A stretch of DNA of 64,000 bases from Euclidia mi. Taxonomy: Eukaryota > Arthropoda > Insecta > Lepidoptera > Erebidae. The notes beneath the pieces were generated by a model. The model saw nothing but the letters and a program-made list of their open reading frames with translations, was not told where the DNA came from and did not search any database. The first letter of the stretch is position 1. Every line of letters starts with the position of its first letter. The stretch is from NCBI GenBank assembly GCA_944739405.2, contig OX123187.2, positions 75,996,450 through 76,060,449 of the forward strand, written 5' to 3'. A program made the position numbers and the translations under genes. This document shows, piece after piece, positions 11,391 through 21,238 of the stretch.

Positions 11391-12787
11391 AAATTCATTT
11401 ATGGTAGCATTACATAATTACCAACACCTCCATTATAAGTTTAAAATTGCATCAAATTACCATAATTATCATGTTCGTAATAGCTGTTCGAAATAATATC
11501 CATTACATTTATGCACCGAACTGTACTTGCATTGTTTGTTCAGCCTTCAATAGCCAATATATCGCCTATGTCTGCTGCCCTTGAACGAGCGTGAGGCACG
11601 AATACAATTACAGCACACATTTCACACTTATAAAGTGAAAATTCCGCCTTGCATTCAATTATACTGTTTTCTTTGCCCCGCGAGGTGTTGGTACCGAAAG
11701 TGCGGCTAAAATTAAATTGAAATAATTTAAAAATCTGAATTTGAATAAAAAAAGAACTTGATAAGAACAAAAAAGTTTTTATGAAAAAGTAAGGTTAAAC
11801 ACGTTTTTGGTCGTTTAACCCAGTTAAGAAATTGGACCCAAAGGATCGGAACTCGGAAGTAATATTTTATTCAAAGGAATATATTTTAAATCAATTCGTT
11901 GAAGTTATCACTTGAAATTTATGGTCAGATAAAACGTTTTATTAAAATACTTTACTTTATTTTTTATATTTTTATGTTTTGTACCAGTATAAATATACTG
12001 GTATAAAACATTTTAATTTCTAATCTCATATTTGTTACAATAACTCATATTTCAATCCTCAGCAATTATTTCTAATATAAAAAGAAACTACATAAAAATA
12101 TCTAAGCTTAATCGTAAACCAAAACAGTAAAAAACCTTTCTAAATCAACCAAAACAAACGATTCACGTAGCTCAAGTATTTCAAATAACTGAAAACACTT
12201 GAGCCGGAAGTAAAGTTGCGTCCAATTTCATTGAACTTCAAGAGGAAGCTCGGTGCCTTCGTTACTCCCAAGTGCGCTTCAACTTGTTGAGACTCGTTAC
12301 AACTGGACACCGGGGTCCATATGAGCGTGTTACAACACTTCCTCTATCTACGTTATCAAATTGACGACGTTATGTTAAGGAAGAGTACGCTAGGGACATC
12401 GCAAGAAGAATTCTACGGTGGGAATATTTTTATGCTTTCTTTATCGTACTTTCCGTTTTAAATATTGTAGGTTTAGATGTTTATGTTGTGATGTTTTAAA
12501 TTCCAGCTGTTTAAAATTGTCATCTTATTGTAAAGGTTGTTGGTAGCACCATCTACCTTTCTATCGAGAATTAATTACATCAACGTCAATCGTTCCACGC
12601 TTGCTCGTCCAATGCGAGCGATCCTTTGCCTCCTTCGCTCCCCTCCCAAGGCACGCCTTTAGAACAGTCTAGAATAATCCGTGTCGCGACGAACACATGT
12701 ACCGCACCGCCTATATTTTTACCGCTCCCGGGATATACAACGAGAACTAAACTACGCGTGAGTGTGGTGGAGTGATTTGCTGCAGCT
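11391..12787. other. No supportable gene; includes a GC-richer block
   Basis: Mostly AT-rich. From about 12180 to 12420 and from 12590 onward the composition becomes more GC-rich, and the second block runs into the candidate exon at 12788-12847. It could be a promoter or 5' UTR, but I cannot show it. Confidence 0.35.
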
Positions 12788-12847
12788 GCAGGATTCCCGA
12801 AGATACCAGGAGGCTGCCATTTGAGAAGAAGAGGACGGATTTGCAAG
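12788..12847 (+). CDS. Candidate upstream exon of the MINDY4-like gene
   Basis: A TTTGCTGCAG acceptor is followed by 60 open bases reading roughly RIPEDTRRLPFEKKRTDLQ, then a good donor, GTAGGT, at 12848. The exon ends in phase 1, exactly what exon 27785-27873 needs, since that exon starts with two bases that finish a codon. The composition is coding-like. Against it: the N-terminus of this family is poorly conserved, so I cannot confirm by motif, and the intron would be 14.9 kb and hold the Gypsy and P elements. It could instead be unrelated noncoding sequence. Confidence 0.3.
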
Positions 12848-13105
12848 GTAGGTGTGCCCTCATCCTTCCGCCTCCTACAATACCTCCAATTCAACCCCAT
12901 CTCCTATCCTAGGTGATCAGAACCCATCCCTATACAGTCCACAATATTAATAACTTTTCCAAATCGCCTAGGGACATTTGGTTCGCCGAAACAGTTGTAT
13001 TGTAAAAAAAGCGTTTAAATGCTTGTCTTAAAATGCGACAATATCTTATTTCACCGCATTTCAGCTGAATCAGACCAATTATTATCGCTATATCTATTTA
13101 CATAT

Positions 13106-13550
13106 TGTTACGAATTGAAAATAACGCCATCTATCAGTGAATGGGAGAACTACATGAGATTAAATGTATCGGTTGTTTAAGGCTGTTTCATCTATCCTCT
13201 AATAGATGGCGTAGGTGTAAATAGAACATTTACGCAATTCTAGAAACACCTTACACGTTTCCAGAAATATCGTGAGTCGTCTCGAAAAGCCTAGTGATGT
13301 TATCCGGCCAGTATAAATAGAGCGGGAGCGAACGGACCGGACACAGTTCAATTGAATACGGAAAGCGATCAACATCAAGCGAAGGAAATAAGTCGGAAGT
13401 GTTTAGTGTTGTTCTAGTGGTGTGAATAGTGTGTTTTATTAGTGCAGTGAAAATTAAGTGTGTGTACCTAGTGTTATTGTGTTAGTGAATAAAGTGCAGT
13501 TTAAGTGGCATAGTGAGTTATAATTTATCGTCGAACCCCAGCTCGTAACA
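13106..13550 (+). repeat. 5' LTR of Gypsy copy 1
   Basis: 445 bp, TGTTACG...CGTAACA. It contains a TATA box (TATAAATA, 13312-13319) and a polyadenylation signal, AATAAA (13488-13493), so it can start and end element transcripts. Confidence 0.93.
13312..13319 (+). promoter_or_regulatory. TATA box in the Gypsy 5' LTR
   Basis: TATAAATA lies in the middle of the LTR and is conserved in all four LTRs of this family in the window. It marks the likely U3/R boundary about 30 bp downstream. Confidence 0.6.
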
Positions 13551-13553
13551 AAT

Positions 13554-13565
13554 TGGTGTCAGAAG
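13554..13565 (+). promoter_or_regulatory. Primer-binding site, probably tRNA-Leu
   Basis: TGGTGTCAGAAG begins three bases after the 5' LTR. It matches the tRNA-Leu type of primer-binding site used by several insect Gypsy elements. The same site is at 44588-44599 (minus) in copy 2. Confidence 0.7.
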
Positions 13566-13578
13566 AAAGGGATAAATT

Positions 13579-16500
13579 ATGCCGGTTATGCCGAAGGAAG
13601 AAACTGACGGAGTGCGTACCAGGAACCAGCGCCAGCAAGACCTGGACCAGAGACGCTTTGGAGACGTTCCTACTCCATCGTCTGGTGGACCAGGCGACTC
13701 CGCGGCTGCAGTGGAGCCTGCAAGCGCCACACACTCCGAGACGGTGCCCGACATCGCGGCTCTGATGGCGTTCATGCAGGAGCAGGCGCGCCGCATGGAA
13801 GAACAGCGACAGCGCGACAAGGAGGAGCAGGCCCGCCGTCAAGAGGAGCAGGACCGCCGTCAACAGGAGCAGGCTCGCCGTCAAGAGGAGCACGCGCGCC
13901 GCCTGGAGGAACAGCTTCAGCGCGACAAGGAGGAGTAGGCTCGCCGTCAAGAGGAGCACGCGCGCCGTCAGGAGGAGCAGGCTCGCCGTCAAGAGGAGCA
14001 TGCGCGCCGCCTGGAGTAACAGCTTCAGCGCGACAAGGAGGAGCAGGCTCGCCGTCAAGAGGAGCACGCGCGCCGCCTAGAACAACAGCTCCAGCGTGAC
14101 AAGGAGGAGCACGCGCGCCGCCTAGAAGAGCAAGTGGTGCTTATGAAGGACCTCAGCGCCGCTGTAGGGAAGGACTTGAAGGCGGTCAAGGAGGAACTTC
14201 AGCAACATGAGGCCCGTATCAGCGACGTAGAGATGCTCGTACACGACAAGCTTGAGACTCGCGTCGCCTTTATAGAGAAGCGTGTACACGACCACCACGA
14301 GACCTGTGTTGCTGAAGTGGAGAAGAAGTTGCGTGGGCTCAAAGTGACACCAGCGACTGTAGCGCCCTCACCTCGTGGATTTAAGGTTCCACCATTTGAT
14401 GGCTCGTCATCATGGTCTGCATACAAGATCCAGTTCGAGGCTGTGATGCGAACGAATGGGTGGACCAAAGAACAGGCCTTAACCGCCCTAACCTTGGGCC
14501 TTCGCGACCGGGCCTTGACAGTGTTGGAGGCACTCGGGCAAGACGTCACCTACGAAAAGCTCCTGGAGGCGCTGGAGGCGAGATACGGTGACGCGCACCT
14601 TGAACACGTTTATCGTGCTCAGCTGAAGGACAGGACACAACGCAACGGAGAAACTCTGCAGCAGTGGGCTCTAGAGGTGGAAAAGCTGGTCAGGAAGGCA
14701 TACCAGTCGTCTCCTGCGCTTATTGATGGGAACCTCGTACAGGCGTTTACGGATGGGATCCGGGACCTGGAGGTAAGAGCAGCAGTGAGGCTTGGGCACT
14801 TCAAGGACCTCAAGGACGCCTTAGCCCACGCTCTGGAGGTGGAAGCAGTGCGACGCGACGACCGAGGTCACCGCATCAGGGAAGTCTTGTCGTCACCTCG
14901 GTGCTACAACTGCGAAGAAAGGGGCCATATCCGTTTGAGCTGCCCAAAGCGTAGGCAGCCTGGTGACACCCTGTCTCCACCAAAGGGGTCGCCTGATGTG
15001 CCTGCCAGGCAGCGAGAGCTGGCTGGTAATGGAAGAGCCCCAAGTATCTCGATCTCGCAATCATGCGATGGGAACAGCCTGATCATCGAAGGTGAAATTA
15101 ACAGAACACCATGCAAGCTGACATTGGACACGGGTGCTTCTCGGACAGTCGTCGGTTTCCATCTGGCAAGACGGGTTCTTCGGGGCTACTTCAGGAACAA
15201 TGAATGTGTGAATCTGAGAACAGCTACCGGTCAGCACATAACCGTCCGAGGTGAAATGGAGGTGGATCTGAAGCTAGGCAACAAAATTTACCGTCACAAA
15301 GTCATCGTGGCCGATATAGTGGACGACTGCATCTTGGGCCTGGACTTCATGCGGAAGTATCGCTGCGAGATCGATGTTAACCAGGGAGTGTTGAAGTGTG
15401 GCTCGGAAGAAGTCTTCATGGAAGGTGCAACTTCAGGAAAAGTGTACTGCCTGAAGAATGTCATTCTTCACCCGCGGTCGGAAACTGTTGTACCAGTTTG
15501 TTTACCAGGGAATTCTGGTCGAGGGAACCGCTGCGTACTAATCGAAGGTCTAGAGAAAGAGGCCTCCTGGAAGATTGCACGAACCTTGGTAAGGGATACA
15601 AAAGTTTCATCAGTACGCGCACTGAATGCAAGTGACAAGGAAGTGTCGCTCAAGAAAGGGACGGAATTGGGCACCTATGAAGGAGCGGCTTGGATGCGTA
15701 GATGTCAAGAGCAACCTACCAGCGCCAAGGTTCAGGGTGCACGATTCGACGTGTCTACTCTTTTAGAGGACTGCGAAAGTACCCTGTCGGAGGAAGAGAA
15801 GACCGAGGCTCAGAAGATGTTGAACCGGTTCGCGGATATTTTCTCGACCAGTGATGCCGACATAGGGAAGACAGCACTAGTCCAGCACAAAATAAACACG
15901 GGAAGTGAAGCACCGATTTGCCAGCGACCAAGACGTGTGCCAGTAGCACGGGAACGTGAAGTGGAAGCTATGATCGACGGTGTGGTGAACGAAGGCGTAA
16001 TCGAGCCTTCGTCTAGCCCGTGGTGCTCTCCGGTTGTCCTAGTTAAGAAGAAGGATGGCAGCATGCGCTTCTGTGTAGACTACCGCCGATTGAATGACAT
16101 CACGAAGAAGGACAGCTACCCGCTGCCAAGGATCGATGACACACTGGATACGCTGACGGGGATGAAGTGGTTTTCTACCTTAGACCTAAAAAGTGGCTAC
16201 TGGCAGGTGGAAATAGATCCTCGAGACAAAGAGAAGACGGCATTCTCCACAGGCAAAGGACTGTGGCAATTTAACGTCATGCCCTTTGGATTGTGCAACG
16301 CTCCGGCTACTTTTGAGAGACTGATGGAGCGAGTGCTTATGGGACTGATTGGAGACGCCTGCTTGGTCTACCTGGATGACATCATCATCGTGGGGCGCAC
16401 CTTCCAGGATCACCTTCGAAACTTGGAGCAAGTGCTGTCAAAGATACGAGGAGCTAATTTGAAGCTGAGTCCGAAGAAATGCGCGTTATTCAGACGGCAA

Positions 16501-18570
16501 GTGAACTTTCTAGGACATGTGGTCTCGGAGAACGGTATTCAAACTGACCCGGATAAGATCATTGCCGTGAAGGAATGGCCAGTTCCAGAGAACAAAACGC
16601 AGGTCAGAGCATTCCTCGGATTATGCTCCTACTATCGACGGTTTGTGAAGAACTTTGCTGACATTGCTCGACCTCTTCATAAGCTCACCGAAGACAGAGT
16701 GCAGTTCTGTTGGAATGAGGGCTGTGACGTTGCATTCCAGAAGCTTAAGGAACATCTGTGTACTGCACCTATTCTAGACTACCCTGACAATGAGCATGAA
16801 TTCATAGTTGACACAGATGCCAGTAACACCGGAATTGGCGGCGTGCTGTCACAGAAGAAGGGTGATCAAGAAGTTGTTATAGCATACTTCAGCAAGGCCT
16901 TATCCAAACCCGAAAGAAACTACTGCGTCACCAGGCGGGAACTCTTGGCTGTAGTAAAGACATTGCAGCATTTCAACAAATACTTGTTGGGCCGTAAATT
17001 CCACCTGCGAACCGACCATGCAGCGCTGAAATGGCTACTTCAATTTAAGGACCCAGAAGGACAAGTAGCTAGATGGATTGAACTACTGCAAGAGTTTGAT
17101 TTTGTAATACAAAATCGCAGCGGCAAGTCCCATGGTAACGCAGATGCCCTATCGCGTAGGCCGTGTCCCGACCAGTGCAAGCACTGTAGCCGACAGGAAG
17201 CAAAGCAGGCAGCGCTAGTGAGGATGTTAAAGACGGATCTAAGCGACGAATGGAGAGAAGCTTTGCAGAGTGCTCAGCGAGATGACAAGGATGTACAGCC
17301 GATTCTTGAATGGAAGAAATCAGATGCGCCTAGGCCCAAATGGAGTGATATCGCAGCAATGAGCCCCATCACCAAGAGTTATTGGGCACAGTGGGAAAGC
17401 TTGGTCGTCCAGGATGGAGTTCTGTGCCGCAAATGGGAAAACGCTCGCGGTAACCAGTGCCATTTGCAAATGGTAGTGCCCAAAACTAAGGTGCCGGAAG
17501 TCTTGCAGCTCTATCACAATGGTGCTTCGGGAGGTCACATGGGAGTTAAGAAGACCCTTACTAAGATCCGGGAGCGGTTTTATTGGCTCCACTGTCGAGA
17601 TGACTTCGAGGATTGGTGCCGCAAATGCACAAGTTGTGCGGCTGTCAAGGGGCCACATACTCGAAGCAGAGGTGCATTAAAGGTATACAATGTGGGAGCT
17701 CCATGGGAGCGCATAGCGTTGGATGTCGCTGGGCCGTTTCCTGAGAGCCAGGACGGAAACAAATACTTCTTGGTTGTGATGGATTACTTCACGAAGTGGC
17801 CTGAAGTGTTTGCAATCCCAAATCAAGAAGCTACCACAGTGGCTGATAAGCTAGTGCATAAAGTCTTTTGTCGGTTCGGGGTGCCCTTGGAAATCCACAG
17901 CAATCAAGGCCGGAACTTCGAATCTGAGGTGTTCAAGGAGACTTGTCGCGTAATGGGTGCACATAAAACCAGGACCACGGCTTATCATCCGCAATCAAAT
18001 GGCATGGTTGAACGGTTTAACCAATCACTGGAAAGGTACCTGGCGAAGGTCGTGGAGAGCAAACAAAGAGATTGGGACAAGCACATCCAACCATTTCTCC
18101 TGTCATATCGCAGTGCGGTCCACGAAACTACAGGAGTAACACCAGCTTTTGCCAATTTCGGTAGAGAGCTCCGTTTACCTGCAGACCTTATCACCGGTAT
18201 TCCACCAGAATCTCCACGCAATATAACGGATTACGCAACCGAGCTACGCAACAGGATGAACGACGTATACGAGCACATCAGGGAATCTGGACAACAGATG
18301 TCTGAGAAGATGAAGACTCGCTACGACCGGAAGGCAAACAACAAAGGCTTCGATGAGGGATCATTGGTGTGGCTTCATAACCCAGTACGAAGCAAAGGAA
18401 AATCGCCTAAGTTACAAGCCAAATGGGACGGGCCATATCGCATAATTACCAGGATGAACGACGTCACCTATCGAATCCAGAAGGGGTCGCGAGGTGCACC
18501 GAAGATAGTTCATGTGGACCGGTTGGCTCGTTACTATGGGTCTAACGATGTTCGAGACGAACACGTTTAA
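13579..18570 (+). pseudogene. Gag-Pol polyprotein of Gypsy copy 1, with two in-frame stops and a mutated integrase
   Basis: One frame of 1,664 codons from ATG 13579 (MPVMPKEE) to TAA 18568-18570. It is broken by TAG at 13936-13938 and TAA at 14017-14019, both in the Gag repeat region and both single-base changes relative to copy 2. The long intact part is 14134-18570. Domains in full-frame residues: coiled-coil Gag repeats about 70-180; Gag core about 260-420; zinc knuckle CYNCEERGH near 441; protease DTGA near 517; RT with YLDDI near 930; RNase H with DTDAS near 1078; integrase zinc finger about 1312-1354; integrase core with Asp 1382 and Glu 1478. The second catalytic integrase position, 1442 (codon 17902-17904), is Asn instead of Asp (HSNQGRNF); copy 2 keeps Asp. 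This copy should therefore not integrate even if the stops were bypassed. Confidence 0.92.
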
Positions 18571-18581
18571 GAGGGAGGCCG
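18570..18581 (+). promoter_or_regulatory. Polypurine tract before the Gypsy 3' LTR
   Basis: AGAGGGAGGCCG follows the pol stop directly and abuts the 3' LTR at 18582. This is the expected plus-strand primer site. Confidence 0.65.
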
Positions 18582-19015
18582 TGTTACGAATTGAAAATAA
18601 CGCCATCTATCAGTGAATGGGAGAACTACATGAGATTAGATGTATCGGTTGTTTAAGGCTGTTTCATCTATCTTCTAATAGATGGCGTAGGTGTAAATAG
18701 AACATTTACGCAATTCTAGAAACACCTTACACGTTTCCAGAAATATCGTGAGTCGTCTCGAAAAGCCTAGTGATGTTATCCGGCCAGTATAAATAGAGCG
18801 GGAGCGAACGGACCGGACACAGTTCAATTGAATACGGAAAGCGATCAATATCAAGCGAAGGAAATAAGTCGGAAGTGTTTAGTGGTGTGAATAGTGTGTT
18901 TTATTAGTGCAGTGAAAATTAAGTGTGTGTACCTAGTGTTATTGTGTTAGTGAATAAAGTGCAGTTTAAGTGGCTTAGTGAGTTATAATTTATCGTCGAA
19001 CCCCAGCTCGTAACT
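18582..19015 (+). repeat. 3' LTR of Gypsy copy 1
   Basis: 434 bp. It lacks 11 bp (around TTGTTCTAG) present in the 5' LTR, and its last base is T rather than A. Confidence 0.92.
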
Positions 19016-19019
19016 ATAT

Positions 19020-19734
19020 TGTTACGGACGGGGTAACGGGATTGGAAGGAAACACCGAGTATCACTGATGACACTTAATTTGACTTCACACACACCACGC
19101 GTCGTTCGATTTCGACGCGGACAGCACCAACACTAACGTCTATTGCACTGCACTTCACTGCACTTTACTGCACTATACTTTCACTTCACTTTATTTCACT
19201 ATTACTTCTTTCTTCCTTTTACTTCTTCCTTTTCTTCTTCACTTTACCACTTCTCAACTTAAACTGACGCTCAGCGCGTCTACACCGCCTTATATACCCC
19301 TAGGAATGTTATAGATCCACTAATTTCGATTATCATTTCATTATTCAATTGTTTTTCCATCTCTTGTCTCTTTTTAACCTTTCCATTTCTTCCTGAACTT
19401 TCCAGAATTTTCTATTTTTTACTCGAAATATTTAAATAATCTTTTTTTAAATATTTGCCAAATATTCATAAACATCTTCCAAATTTCATAAAAACCAAAA
19501 TCCACATAACTGTTATGACTCGGATTTGAACCCACGCCATCAGAACGTGAACGGGATGTATTATCCGCACGGCCATTGCCTAGTTGTCAATGACTGGTAA
19601 ATTCGGCGAACACTTGACAGAGTGTATACGTCATCGAACTAAAAACTCATTTCCAAATAATAAAATAGTCTTCAAACCTCTTTGCTAATTATTGTGTTTC
19701 GTGACGACGGTTTGACATGACACCGGCCGTCACA
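19020..19734 (-). mobile_element. Solo LTR of a second LTR-retrotransposon family
   Basis: 715 bp bounded by TGTTACGGACGG and CCGGCCGTCACA with ATAT on both sides (19016-19019 and 19735-19738). The minus strand carries a TATA box (GTATATAAGG, RC of 19288-19297) followed by the AGTGAA-rich leader seen in such LTRs, hence the minus call. No internal region remains, so it probably arose by LTR-LTR recombination. Its left ATAT is shared with the right duplication of Gypsy copy 1. Confidence 0.8.
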
Positions 19735-19738
19735 ATAT

Positions 19739-20013
19739 GATATGAAAAGAGACGTGGGGTAACATTTTCTGCTGATTCAATAAATATGTAAACTGCTTTC
19801 TTAGCTTACAAGTCTATTCAGCTAACACTATACTATGACCATTGACATATATATTACTGCGTAAGGACTGGGCGGACCGCATGTTACAATGACGCCTCGA
19901 AGTTGGTCCTAAAATGGTCTTCCCTAACGAAGTGAACTAGAACCACAGATTACTATAAACTAGGTATACTACAGATGGGACAGCTTAAAAAATGTTGGTT
20001 AGTTCACAGAAGT
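19739..20013. other. Unassigned sequence between solo LTR and P element
   Basis: About 275 bp with no gene, repeat pair or RNA that I can identify. Confidence 0.4.
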
Positions 20014-20033
20014 CCGCAAAGCGCTGGCGTCGC
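20014..20033 (+). repeat. Left inverted repeat of the P-type element
   Basis: CCGCAAAGCGCTGGCGTCGC pairs with 25926-25945. Confidence 0.55.
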
Positions 20034-20540
20034 AACTAGGGCTTGCACGAATGTAAATTTGAAGAATCGATTTCGATGTTACTAGTGCTGTGCTCACGAG
20101 AAAATTCAGATAGGGATTGTTTCAAATTATTTTAATTTTCAGGAAAATTAAACGCGAAATTTGATAATTCAAGTATTTATTGCATTATTCTTAATAACAC
20201 TATTCCAATTTTTAAATATGGTAATATTCGTCACGACAGGAAAACCTTACCGATGCAAATTTATGCTGATGTTTTGTTCTAACATCATCCCATACCTCAA
20301 GCTTTTTACATTTATTTTCTAAGGAATATTAGACTCTTAAGTATATTATCAAAAGAAACAACTTACTCGCAAGATATTTGTACAAAATATCACAATAATA
20401 ATACATGGTATTATTAAGAAACTTAACAAATTACATTATTACAATTAATATGTATTCTTCTACTGCCTGACTGAAAAAATATAATGTCAAACAAAGACGT
20501 CAGTAGCTCAAAATTTTTCTCTACACTACAAAATAATTTA

Positions 20541-20769
20541 CATAACATAACACACCCACACTTCGCCAGATATGTTTCGGTCCCAATGTAATAGGGGGCG
20601 AGCCTATTGCCATCTACCGGGCACATTGTTAAGCGAGCGATAATTAATATTTTTAATACACACATAACTTCGAAAAGTCATAGGTGTGTGCCCGGGGTAA
20701 CTGGGGATCGAACCTAAGACCATCGTCTCGGCAGTCCGTTACGTACACCACTGGGCTATCGCCGCCTAG
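20541..20769 (-). mobile_element. tRNA-derived SINE with 11-bp target duplication
   Basis: The minus strand starts GGCGGCGATAGCCCAGTGG (box A TAGCCCAGTGG) and has box B GGTTCGATCCC. The body has the GGCAATAGGCTCGCC core seen also at 28510-28545 and 33755-33775. It is flanked by AAAATAATTTA at 20530-20540 and 20770-20780. Clean duplications show a retroposition event. It is not a working tRNA gene. Confidence 0.8.
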
Positions 20770-21238
20770 AAAATAATTTATCAATCAATAAGCGATGCAT
20801 ACATGAAAATCTAATACAATACAACATTTGGATAGCCCACCACTGAAATATGTGCAAAACAGCATATTATGACACAATGTTGTTCATGAACCATATTCAT
20901 AAAATTATATCTGAATTATTCTGTTCTGAATGAATCTCCATTATTATCTCTGACATCTTTAACTTAAATTACTGAAGACACACAACATTTGCAATCTTTA
21001 CACAGTTTGGATACTGACTGAAGTTAAAACCTTAATGAACAAATAAGTACTAGCGGACACAAAAATACCAATCCAAATTTTTAAGTTTTCACATTCCATT
21101 TTCATCTAAACTATCTGTTTATTAACTTATCTGTTAGTAATCAATTTTAAAGAATGTAGAACATTGAAAAGTTAAATACAATTTTACAAATATAAATCTG
21201 AAATGCTATGGTCTCTGTACATCTACAGTGGTTTTTTA

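Larger units (their letters stand above)
13106..19015 (+). mobile_element. Gypsy (Ty3-type) LTR retrotransposon, copy 1, complete but damaged
   Basis: A 5.9-kb element with LTRs at 13106-13550 and 18582-19015, a primer-binding site, one gag-pol frame and a polypurine tract. It is flanked by the 4-bp duplication ATAT (13102-13105 and 19016-19019). LTR ends are TGTTACG...CGTAACA. By eye the two LTRs differ at about five positions plus an 11-bp deletion in the 3' LTR, so the insertion is young. No env-like ORF follows pol. Copy 2 lies inverted at 41156-45048. Domain order (RT, RNase H, then integrase) is that of Gypsy/Ty3; I cannot assign the lineage. Confidence 0.93.

Noticed and set aside
12586..12900. 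104-codon minus-strand open frame
   Set aside because: Arises from the GC-rich block; the plus strand offers a better explanation (candidate exon with donor).
13525..14067. 180-codon leucine-rich minus-strand open frame
   Set aside because: Mirror frame of the Gag coiled-coil repeats (CTC/CTG opposite GAG/CAG). The same artefact occurs at 43957-44328 in copy 2.
20690..20769. tRNA-like sequence with perfect box A and B
   Set aside because: It is the head of a SINE with target duplications; the cloverleaf does not close and a SINE body follows. Same reasoning for 39940-40023, 33600-33690 and 8290-8352.
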